Below are positions 14,710 to 20,829 of a stretch of 21,092 nt of DNA, in pieces (within the stretch, counting starts at the first letter, position 1; each line of letters begins with the position of its first letter). A program made the translations under genes and the position numbers. Below the pieces are notes generated by a model that made no database searches, was not told the DNA's origin, and worked only from the letters and a program-made list of their open reading frames with translations. Origin of the DNA: JACORV01 sp041484135 (GTDB taxonomy: Bacteria > Gemmatimonadota > Gemmatimonadetes > Gemmatimonadales > JACORV01); assembly GCA_041484135.1 (NCBI GenBank), contig JBGPHD010000040.1, forward strand, positions 1 through 21,092, read 5' to 3'.

Positions 14710-14795
14710 GGGACTATAGGGCAGCCGGGCGGCCCGATCCGCAAGGACGTCCCGCCATCTGCCCGAGCCGGCCATCCACCTCTAGCTTACGCATC
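14710..14795. promoter_or_regulatory. Divergent intergenic region, cyclase-like / SET gene
   Basis: These 86 bp must carry the SET gene promoter and probably that of the cyclase-like gene. A TAGCTT hexamer near 14783-14788 is a weak -10 candidate for the plus strand. A TATAGT on the minus strand (14713-14718) lies only three bases before the ATG, too close for a normal transcript of that gene. Confidence 0.3.
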
Positions 14796-15260
14796 GTGCC
14801 GCCGAAGCCGAGGAAGCCCCCCTACGAGGTCCGCGACTCCGCCATCGAAGGGACCGGTGTTTTCGCCACGCGCCGGATCAGGAAGGGGACGTGGATCATC
14901 GAGTACGGCGGCCGGCGCATCAGCCACGAGGAGGCCGACCGTCTGTACGATGACCGCTCCACCCATACCGTCCTCTTCACCGTGGACGAGGACACCGTGA
15001 TCGACGCGGCGGTGGGCGGCAACGACGCGCGGTTCATCAACCACTCCTGCGCGCCCAACTGCGACGCCTGGAACGCGGAGGGAGAGATCTGGATCGTGGC
15101 GTCGCGGGACATCGCGGCGGGGGAGGAACTGGCTTACGACTACGGGTTGCCGTGGGAAGGGGAGAGCGACGAGGAGGCGTTCACTCGCTATGCGTGCCGG
15201 TGTGGGGCGCCCGAATGCCGCGGGACCCTATTGTGCGGCAATATAGCGACAGCATCGTGA
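14796..15260 (+). CDS. SET-domain protein lysine methyltransferase with post-SET zinc motif
   Basis: The 154-residue protein is a nearly bare SET domain that should transfer methyl groups from S-adenosylmethionine to lysine. Visible elements are EGTGVFA (18-24), the cofactor-binding knot NDARFINHSCAPNC (76-89), GEELAYDYG with the catalytic Tyr region (109-117), and a post-SET CxCx4C (Cys134, 136, 141) that with Cys85 would bind zinc. There is no signal peptide, so it is cytoplasmic. The GTG start follows about 20 bases with no strong Shine-Dalgarno. The gene stands alone between the cyclase-like gene and tetR, so its substrate cannot be inferred. Basic nucleoid or ribosomal proteins are possible targets. 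Confidence 0.93.
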   Translation: MPPKPRKPPYEVRDSAIEGTGVFATRRIRKGTWIIEYGGRRISHEEADRLYDDRSTHTVLFTVDEDTVIDAAVGGNDARFINHSCAPNCDAWNAEGEIWIVASRDIAAGEELAYDYGLPWEGESDEEAFTRYACRCGAPECRGTLLCGNIATAS

Positions 15261-15355
15261 CACTCTAACGACTATCATAACGACATAGTCCAGCCAGCAT
15301 CAGTACAGTGTATTCGAGTAACACGTTGCGGCAAATCACGTTGAAAATACTCCCA

Positions 15356-15383
15356 TTGACAGAACGAACGGTCGTGCTATTTT
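15356..15383 (+). promoter_or_regulatory. Sigma70-type promoter of tetR, probably leaderless
   Basis: A perfect -35 TTGACA (15356-15361) is followed after 16 bp by TATTTT (15378-15383). The ATG of tetR begins only six bases after the -10, about where transcription should start. No Shine-Dalgarno is present in between, so the mRNA is probably leaderless. Confidence 0.75.
15361..15378. promoter_or_regulatory. Candidate TetR operator palindrome
   Basis: The 18-bp sequence AGAACGAAC/GGTCGTGCT is a dyad with seven of nine matched positions. It exactly fills the spacer between the -35 and -10 of tetR. This is the classic position for an autorepressor site, so binding by the adjacent TetR protein is inferred. 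Confidence 0.5.
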
Positions 15384-15389
15384 ATCGCC

Positions 15390-16016
15390 ATGAACGGCAA
15401 AGGCGCGGCGACTCGTCAGACGATCCTCGAGCACGCGGGCAAGGTCGCGAGTCAGCTCGGCGTGGAAGGCGTCACGATCGGGCGGCTGGCGGTGGACCTG
15501 GCGCTCAGCAAGAGCGGCCTTTTCGCACACTTCCGGTCCAAGGAGGACCTGCAGCTCCAGCTGCTGGAATACGCCCGCCTGCGCTTCGTGGACACGGTCG
15601 TCGATCCCGCTTTCCGGGCGCCTCCGGGCGAGGCACGGGTGCAGGCCATTTTCGATCACTGGCTGGTCTGGGCCGAGAAGAGCTCGCTCCCCGGTGGGTG
15701 CATCTTCGTGGCCGCGTCGTTCGAGCTGGACGACCGGCCGGGCCCGTTGCGCGACCGCCTGGCGGAGCTCCAGGGCGAGTGGTTCGACTCGCTGGCGCGG
15801 GCGGCCGAGAGCGCGGTGAAGCGAGGGCAGTTCCGGAGCGATCTGGATACCCGGCTCTTCGCGCACGAGATGTACGGCCTGATGCTGTCCGGACATCTGG
15901 CCGAGCGGTTGTTGCGGGATCCGGACGCCAAGGAGCGGACGCGTCGCGCGTTCGCCGGACTCATGGCCCGCGCGCAGGCAAAGCCGGCCGCGAAGGCGGG
16001 AAGGAGCCACGTATGA
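15390..16016 (+). CDS. TetR-family transcriptional regulator
   Basis: The 208-residue protein has an N-terminal TetR helix-turn-helix domain (about residues 7-56: TRQTILEHAGKVASQLG, then LALSKSGLFAHFRSKEDL). A helical ligand-binding and dimerisation domain follows (about 65-195). A Lys/Ala-rich tail ends it. The ligand is unknown. ATG 15390 sits directly after a strong promoter and the first helix begins within eight codons. The TGA overlaps the ATG of the small cysteine-rich gene, so the two are co-translated. The formate/nitrite channel gene converges from the other side, and regulation of it is possible but not shown. Confidence 0.92.
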   Translation: MNGKGAATRQTILEHAGKVASQLGVEGVTIGRLAVDLALSKSGLFAHFRSKEDLQLQLLEYARLRFVDTVVDPAFRAPPGEARVQAIFDHWLVWAEKSSLPGGCIFVAASFELDDRPGPLRDRLAELQGEWFDSLARAAESAVKRGQFRSDLDTRLFAHEMYGLMLSGHLAERLLRDPDAKERTRRAFAGLMARAQAKPAAKAGRSHV

Positions 16017-16225
16017 CCACGCATCCGATGGTCGCCGAGATCGGCCACTGGGCCCGTTGCGCCAACTGCAACGAGCCGATCCACGACTGCTGGGACCCCA
16101 GCGAGTGCCTGTGCCCGAAGTGCGCGCTGGACAACGACTGCTGGGACCGCGACAGCCGGATGGAGCGTTACGAGCGGCTGGAAAAGCTCGCCCAGAACGA
16201 GCAGGGGACGCTCAGGCGGCGGTAG
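16013..16225 (+). CDS. Small seven-cysteine protein, putative zinc-binding
   Basis: I do not recognise this 70-residue protein. Seven cysteines lie at 16, 19, 26, 32, 34, 37 and 43, including CxxC and CxCxxC pairs, with His 12 and His 24 nearby. The tetrapeptide DCWD occurs twice (25-28 and 42-45). A charged helical tail follows (RMERYERLEKLAQ). Zinc or iron-sulphur binding is inferred. The start is well supported: AAGGAG lies upstream and ATGA overlaps the tetR stop. Its last 14 bases overlap the converging channel gene. Co-translation with TetR suggests a co-regulator or a target in the same stress response. Confidence 0.7.
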   Translation: MTTHPMVAEIGHWARCANCNEPIHDCWDPSECLCPKCALDNDCWDRDSRMERYERLEKLAQNEQGTLRRR

Positions 16226-17063
16226 GGGATCTGCCTCGCAGGTAGATGAACCAGTAGATCCCGCCCACCAGCAGCCCGCCGCCCACGATGTTGCCCAGGG
16301 TGACGGGGATCAGGTTCCGGACGAATCCCGCGAGCGAGAGGGGCGCGAGGGCTTCGGCGGTCCAGGCCCCCGCCGCAACCACGTCGGGCTGGTTCTTGAG
16401 GAACAGGCCCATCGGGATGAAGTACATGTTCGCCACGCTGTGCTCGAAGCCGAGCGCGACGAAGGCGGTGATGGGGAAGAGGATCGAGAGGATCTTGTCG
16501 GTCGTGGAGCGCGCGCTGAAGCAGAGCCAGACGGCCAGGCAGACCAGCGCGTTGCAGAGGACGCCGAGGAAGAAGGCCGCGCCGAAGCCGAGTTTGCACT
16601 TGGCGAGGGCGATGCGGACCGCGGTGGCGCCCACCTGGTTGTCGCTGGCCACCCAGGGCGCGGCGAAGTAGACGAGAGCGGCCGTCGCCACGGCGCCCAC
16701 CAGGTTGCCCGCGTACACCCAAGCCCAGTTCCTGAGCAACTGCCCCGTGCTGACCGAGCGCTGGGCCCACGCCATGACGACCAGGTTGTTGCCGGTGAAG
16801 AGCTCCGCCCCCGCCACGACGACCAGGATGAGGCCGAGGCTGAACGTGAGGCCGGCGATCAGCCGCTTGATGCCGTAGCCCACCTCGACGCCGGAAATGG
16901 CGAGGGTGGAGAAGCAGGCGCCGAGGGCGATGAAGGCGCCGGCGAGGACGGCGAGCGCGAAGAGGCTGGGAAGGTCGAGCTTGGCCTTGGCGACGCCCAC
17001 GTCGTAGACCCGCTGGGCCATCTCGGATGGTGCGTAGGCATCCATGTACTCGCGGCGATCCAT
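16212..17063 (-). CDS. Formate/nitrite transporter (FNT) family channel
   Basis: The 283-residue inner-membrane protein has the FNT six-helix pattern. Signatures are AGAELFTGNN (about residues 84-93), the LCNALVCLAVW helix (about 167-177), GFEHSVANMYFIP with the central pore His (about 204-216) and NLIPVTLGNIVGG (about 249-261). Pentameric channels of this family move formate, nitrite or hydrosulphide. The sequence does not decide between FocA- and NirC-like, and no formate-lyase or nitrite-reductase gene is adjacent. ATG 17061-17063 is preceded by GGGAG ten bases upstream, which lies in the loop of a perfect hairpin. It converges on the small cysteine-rich gene with a 14-bp overlap. Confidence 0.93.
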   Translation of the reverse strand: MDRREYMDAYAPSEMAQRVYDVGVAKAKLDLPSLFALAVLAGAFIALGACFSTLAISGVEVGYGIKRLIAGLTFSLGLILVVVAGAELFTGNNLVVMAWAQRSVSTGQLLRNWAWVYAGNLVGAVATAALVYFAAPWVASDNQVGATAVRIALAKCKLGFGAAFFLGVLCNALVCLAVWLCFSARSTTDKILSILFPITAFVALGFEHSVANMYFIPMGLFLKNQPDVVAAGAWTAEALAPLSLAGFVRNLIPVTLGNIVGGGLLVGGIYWFIYLRGRSPTAA

Positions 17064-17067
17064 AGGA

Positions 17068-17084
17068 ACGCGCCTCCCGCGCGT
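17068..17084 (-). promoter_or_regulatory. Leader hairpin with Shine-Dalgarno in its loop
   Basis: In the channel mRNA, ACGCGC pairs perfectly with GCGCGT around a five-base loop GGGAG. That loop is the only Shine-Dalgarno candidate. The ATG follows four bases after the stem. The rest of 17085-17190 shows no clear promoter; AT-rich GGAAATATCC lies near 17149-17158 on the minus strand. Confidence 0.6.
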
Positions 17085-17190
17085 GGGTGGCTGCGCGGAA
17101 AGCTAGGCGTCACCGCGGTGGGAGTCCACTCCGCCGGCGCCCGGAATCCCGGATATTTCCTGGGGTTTCGGGGTGTCCGGGTGCGTCACC

Positions 17191-19107
17191 TCATCGCGCG
17201 CTCCCCAATGGCGTGATGATGGTGCTGAGCAGGTCAGGCCGTGAGGGGTCGCGCTCCAGCGACGGGTAGCGCTCGCCGCCATGGTAGTTCACGGCGAAGC
17301 TGCGGTAGAAGTCGCCGTTGGTCGCCAGCAGCTCCAGCGGCGTGGTCGCCGACCTGCCCTGCCGCAACGCGTCGCGCATAACGTCCGGCGAGTAGCGCCT
17401 CCCGTTCACCGCCACCAGGCTCATGCCGGGGCCTACGCCTGCCGCGGCGGCCGGTGTGCCCGGGGCGACGTCCTGGATGCTCCCATCCGGCCCGATGATG
17501 ATGCCGACCGAGAAGAGGAGGTTCAGCGTGCCCGTGGTGGCTTCGAGCGCGGCGGCCAGGTTGGTGGGCGTGTCGCTGAAGACCACACGCCAGCCGCTCC
17601 CCTCGATCCCGCCCATGGGCGCGCGCGGCGCCACGTTCCGGATGCGGGTGGCGAAGAAGCCGTCCCAGTCGTACGCCGCGACGCCGTTGAGCGCGCGCAC
17701 GACGTCCTCGTAGGCGTACGGAATCAGCGAGGGGCTGCCGCTCACGCCGCCATGGAAGGCGCGGCAGAAGTCGTCGAGGGACTTCTGGCCGTTCGTCAGC
17801 CGCCGGATGGTGACGTCGGCCTCCAGCCAGATCAGCGCCCCCTCGTCGTAGAAGTCCACGGTCCGCCGCCAGGAGTCCCAGTCCGCGCGCGAGTTGTAGA
17901 GCAGCTGCGCCTCGTCGTTGACGTCCTGGAGCGGGCGCCAGCCGCGGCCGGGCCGGAGGTCGAGCGTGGCCGCTTTGAGGGCGAGGTCTTCCCGGTAGTT
18001 CAGCGGGCTCCAGATGCCGGACCGGGCCGCGAGGAGGTCCCCGAGGTATTGCGTCAGCCCTTCGTAGACCCAGAGCAGATCGCCGTGCATGGGCGAGGAG
18101 AAGTCGCCGGTGGCGAGTCCCGCGGGCCGCCGGTGCTTGCCGTTCCATGAATGCACGAACTCGTGCGGGAGCAGCGCGCCGAACCCGGTCGGGCGGTAGT
18201 CGGGGTCGATCAGCGCCCGCTCCGCCACCCGGTCGTCGTTGGACTGGTGATGCTCGAGGCCGAAGTGGGCGACCTGGTCGCTCAGGGTGAACAGGAAGTC
18301 GAAGTGGTCGTAGTGGTGCGCGCCGAAGAGCGCGTTCGCCTCGACCACGAGGTTCCGATAGCCGGTCGCGAGGCCTTCGGGGATGGCCAACGCCGCCTCG
18401 TCATCGGCCGCGAGGTCGAGGAAGTGCGGGACGCCGGAGGCCGGCGTGAGGTCCAGGCGCCGCACGTGGATCCCCGTCTGCACCGGGGAATCCACCAGCG
18501 TCGTCAGCGAGACCGGGGCGAACGTGAGGTTGCTCCCCGCCGGCCCCTGCGCCCGGAGCGCGGTGTTGTACAGCCACCCGTCCGGCAACGTCAGGCTCGG
18601 CTGGACCATGATGTCATCGGGGCGCGGCGTGCTCGGGTAGAGGATCACCTGGTTCCAGGAGAGCAGCAGCAGGTTCGCCGAGGAGGAGGCGCCCGAGCTG
18701 AAGCGCGCGCCCTGCGGCGGCAGGATGAAGTCGAAGGCGACGTCGAGCGAAGTGACGCCCGCGGGCACGGTGACCCGCACGGCGTACATGTTCTCGAGGT
18801 CGCGCCGCCAGGGGAGGGCCCGGTCGTTGGCGTTGATCCTCAGCCCGGCGACGTCGGTCACGGGGCCCGTGGGCCCGTGCTCGCCGGGGATCCACTCCGG
18901 ATAGAGCAGGGTGAGCGTGCCCGCCTGGACCGGGATCGTCTCGCGGACGTGGAGGATGCGCCGGGCGACCTCCCGCGCGTCCACCGCGAGGGCGATGGGT
19001 CCGCGTGGCGTCTGCGCCTGGCGCGGTGCTTGGGCGCGGGCGAGGGGGGCGGCCGCGAGGAGCAGGGCCGCGAACATGGGGATCCGGTTCTGCGACAGGC
19101 TGAGCAT
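17191..19107 (-). CDS. Exported M61-family metallopeptidase (glycyl-aminopeptidase type) with PDZ domain
   Basis: The 638-residue precursor begins with a signal peptide (about residues 1-25, IPMFAALLLAAAPLARAQA). An N-terminal beta domain of the M61 type comes first. The gluzincin motif HEFVHSWNGKHRRP lies near residue 315, with the third zinc ligand Glu in YEGLTQYLGDLLA about 35 residues on. A C-terminal PDZ domain (DVAPGTPAAAAGVGPGMSLVAVNG, about 550-590) completes the architecture. It should cleave peptides outside the inner membrane with preference for N-terminal Gly or Ala. ATG 19105-19107 is chosen because GGGAG lies six bases upstream; a TTG six codons earlier is less likely. The lipoprotein gene lies 60 bp upstream. 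Confidence 0.92.
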   Translation of the reverse strand: MLSLSQNRIPMFAALLLAAAPLARAQAPRQAQTPRGPIALAVDAREVARRILHVRETIPVQAGTLTLLYPEWIPGEHGPTGPVTDVAGLRINANDRALPWRRDLENMYAVRVTVPAGVTSLDVAFDFILPPQGARFSSGASSSANLLLLSWNQVILYPSTPRPDDIMVQPSLTLPDGWLYNTALRAQGPAGSNLTFAPVSLTTLVDSPVQTGIHVRRLDLTPASGVPHFLDLAADDEAALAIPEGLATGYRNLVVEANALFGAHHYDHFDFLFTLSDQVAHFGLEHHQSNDDRVAERALIDPDYRPTGFGALLPHEFVHSWNGKHRRPAGLATGDFSSPMHGDLLWVYEGLTQYLGDLLAARSGIWSPLNYREDLALKAATLDLRPGRGWRPLQDVNDEAQLLYNSRADWDSWRRTVDFYDEGALIWLEADVTIRRLTNGQKSLDDFCRAFHGGVSGSPSLIPYAYEDVVRALNGVAAYDWDGFFATRIRNVAPRAPMGGIEGSGWRVVFSDTPTNLAAALEATTGTLNLLFSVGIIIGPDGSIQDVAPGTPAAAAGVGPGMSLVAVNGRRYSPDVMRDALRQGRSATTPLELLATNGDFYRSFAVNYHGGERYPSLERDPSRPDLLSTIITPLGSAR

Positions 19108-19139
19108 GCGCACTCCCGATGACAAGAAAGTGTTACGGT

Positions 19140-19155
19140 CTGGACGGTACTCCAG
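19140..19155. repeat. Short inverted repeat between lipoprotein and M61 genes
   Basis: CTGGA and TCCAG are separated by six bases. On the minus strand a T-rich stretch (CACTTTCTTG) follows about nine bases later. It could be a weak terminator for the lipoprotein gene or a binding site in the M61 leader. Confidence 0.25.
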
Positions 19156-19167
19156 GCCATCTGACGA

Positions 19168-19395
19168 CTAGGTCGAATCGGCCCGCGCGATCGATTCCGC
19201 CTGCGCGACGTGCCTGTTCTCCAGGTCCTGCGCCCCCTGGGCCTTGGGGATCGCCTGCGCGCCCGGCAGGCCCGACGCCCCGATCACGCTGTCGCGCTGG
19301 CGCTGGGTCAGGGTGTCCGCGTTCTGCATCCGCGGCGTCTCATGCTTCGAGCAGCCCAGCACGAGCAGGCACAGCAGCATCGCCCGGTAGCGCAT
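19168..19395 (-). CDS. Small lipoprotein, function unknown
   Basis: The 75-residue precursor begins MRYRAMLLCLLVLGC with a lipobox (LVLGC), so the mature protein starts at Cys 15 and is about 61 residues. The mature part is polar (LTQRQRDSVIGASGLPGAQ), with no known domain. I have an impression that small lipoproteins with a QRQRDS...LPGA segment recur in related bacteria, but cannot verify that here. ATG 19393-19395 is preceded by AAGGAGG; a second out-of-frame ATG lies five bases upstream. It ends in TAG, 60 bp before the M61 start. Confidence 0.7.
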   Translation of the reverse strand: MRYRAMLLCLLVLGCSKHETPRMQNADTLTQRQRDSVIGASGLPGAQAIPKAQGAQDLENRHVAQAESIARADST

Positions 19396-19438
19396 GGCAT
19401 CCCTCCTTACCGGCACCCAACCTACCCGCGCGCGGCCG

Positions 19439-19909
19439 TCACCGCACGTCCCGGCGGGACCGCAGCAGGCGGGTGAGCACGCGATCCAGGGCCGCGGCGA
19501 AGGCCTGCCGGGCGCGCGCGTCGAAGGGGGGCGGGCCGCCGGTCACCGTGCCGCCCATGCGCAGCTGATCCGAGAAGTCGCGCATCGAGAGCCGCTCCCC
19601 GATGGTGTCTGCGGTGTGCTCGTCGCCGCGGGGGTCGAGCACGGCGACGTTCATCGGCACCAGCAGCGCGGCGAGGGGGATGTCCTGCGTGACCACCAGG
19701 TCGCCGGCTTCGGCGTGCTCGGCGATGTACCGGTCGGCGACGTCGGGGCCGCCCTCGACGCGGACCGCCGTGACCAGGGCGTTGCCGGGCGCGACGTGCA
19801 GGCGCTGGTTGGCCACGAGGACCGTGGGCACGTCCAGCCGCTTGCCGGCACGGAAGACCAGCTCCTTCACGTCGCGCGGCGTGGCGTCGGCATCGATCCA
19901 GATCTTCAG
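19439..19909 (-). CDS. YaiI/YqxD family protein (UPF0178, DUF188)
   Basis: The product, about 156 residues, matches E. coli YaiI along its length: KIWIDADATPRDVKEL at the N-terminus, VLVANQRL, the GDLVVTQDIPLAALL segment, LDPRGDEHT and ERLSMRDFSDQLR. The family has a PIN-like fold with N-terminal acidic residues; its biochemical role is not established. The start is unusual. The only suitably placed codon is CTG (19907-19909), which overlaps the upstream TGA as CTGA and follows GGAG by about seven bases. The frame stays open upstream inside the SGNH gene, but those residues are not family-like. Confidence 0.88.
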   Translation of the reverse strand: MKIWIDADATPRDVKELVFRAGKRLDVPTVLVANQRLHVAPGNALVTAVRVEGGPDVADRYIAEHAEAGDLVVTQDIPLAALLVPMNVAVLDPRGDEHTADTIGERLSMRDFSDQLRMGGTVTGGPPPFDARARQAFAAALDRVLTRLLRSRRDVR

Positions 19910-20679
19910 ACCGGCTCCAGGTCGGGGCGCTTGGGGCGCAGGCCGTCGCCCGAGGAGCTGCCCAGGAGCTGCTGCCAGGCCCACGGCAGGAAGAAGCGGC
20001 GCCCCCATCGGACTTCCGCGGCGAGCCGCTGGATCATGGAGGGCGGTGGCACGGGCGGCAGCGGCTCCGCCCATGCCTCGTCGGTCCCGGGAAGGCCGAG
20101 CGCGTAGGCGAGCGCCGCGGCGATGCGGGTGTGCCCGAGCGCGTTGGCATGGAGGCGGTCCGGGCTCCAGAGCCGGGGGTCCGAGGCCACCGGATGCGTC
20201 GCCAGATCGGCCAGGATCGCGCCGGTCGAGGCCGAGACGCGGCGCAGCGTCTCGTTCAGCAGGCGGATGCGCCCTCTGAGGGGACGGGCGAGCGGCAGGA
20301 CGGGCGTGAGGTCCGGGAGCGTGAAGGTGAGGACCGTGGCGCCGCCCGCGATCAAGGTGCGGTGCATCTGCTCCACATCGCGAGCAAGGCGGTCGGCATC
20401 GAAGTGAAGCTCGACCACGTCGTTGGTGCCGGAGAAGAGGGTCACGAGATCGGGCCGCATGGCGGCGGCGCGGTCCAGCTGCTCCTCGCGGATGCGGCGC
20501 GTCGAGCGGCCGCGGATGCCGAGGTTGGCGTAGAGCAGGGACCCCTGCGCGGCCGCGATGCGCTCGGCGAGCCGGTTGGCCCAGCCGCGATAGCCGCCGT
20601 TGCCGTCGGGATCGTCGAGGCCTTCGGTGGAGCTGTCGCCGATGGCGACGTAACGCTCGAAGCGGCGCGAGGTGGTGAT
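19906..20679 (-). CDS. SGNH/GDSL-family hydrolase, start codon unclear
   Basis: The SGNH blocks are all present. Block I is YVAIGDSSTEG (nucleophile Ser), block II GIRGRS, block III SGTNDV and block V SPDRLHANALGH (Asp-x-x-His). These enzymes hydrolyse esters, and the substrate is unknown. The first ATG in frame (20458-20460) would remove blocks I and II, so translation must start earlier. Between the TAA at 20689-20691 and block I there is no ATG, GTG or TTG in frame. ATC at 20677-20679 is given as a placeholder start. A mutated start codon or a small sequence error is possible. No signal peptide is visible. The stop overlaps the UPF0178 CTG. Confidence 0.8.
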   Translation of the reverse strand: MTTSRRFERYVAIGDSSTEGLDDPDGNGGYRGWANRLAERIAAAQGSLLYANLGIRGRSTRRIREEQLDRAAAMRPDLVTLFSGTNDVVELHFDADRLARDVEQMHRTLIAGGATVLTFTLPDLTPVLPLARPLRGRIRLLNETLRRVSASTGAILADLATHPVASDPRLWSPDRLHANALGHTRIAAALAYALGLPGTDEAWAEPLPPVPPPSMIQRLAAEVRWGRRFFLPWAWQQLLGSSSGDGLRPKRPDLEPV

Positions 20680-20829
20680 GCGCCAAGCTTACGCCCCGGC
20701 CTGAGCCTCCGCCAGGCTGCTCCGACGGGCTTCAACGACTCCACCGGTCGCTTCGTACCCGGTCTAGTGGCCGGTCGCCTTCTGCCGTACACTCTCAGCC
20801 TCGATACGCCGTCCAGCCCGGAGGCTCCC
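20680..20829. promoter_or_regulatory. Divergent intergenic region, SGNH hydrolase / PD40 gene
   Basis: These 150 bp separate divergent genes. TACACT (20788-20793) is a weak -10 candidate for the plus strand without a good -35. CCGGTCGC occurs twice as a direct repeat (20744-20751 and 20771-20778). No coding frame is supported. Confidence 0.3.

Larger units (their letters stand above)
15261..15389. promoter_or_regulatory. AT-rich SET-tetR intergenic region with direct repeats
   Basis: These 129 bp are much richer in A+T than the flanking genes. They hold a 12-bp-spaced direct repeat TAACGAC (15266-15272 and 15278-15284), a second direct repeat CACGTTG (15322-15328 and 15337-15343), and the tetR promoter at the right end. 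No coding frame is supported here. Confidence 0.6.

Noticed and set aside
14713..14718. TATAGT as -10 box of the cyclase-like gene
   Set aside because: It ends three bases before the ATG, so transcription would begin inside the gene, and no -35 fits.
19906..20460. SGNH hydrolase starting at the ATG 20458-20460
   Set aside because: It would remove the nucleophile Ser block and block II, which are clearly encoded upstream in the same frame.
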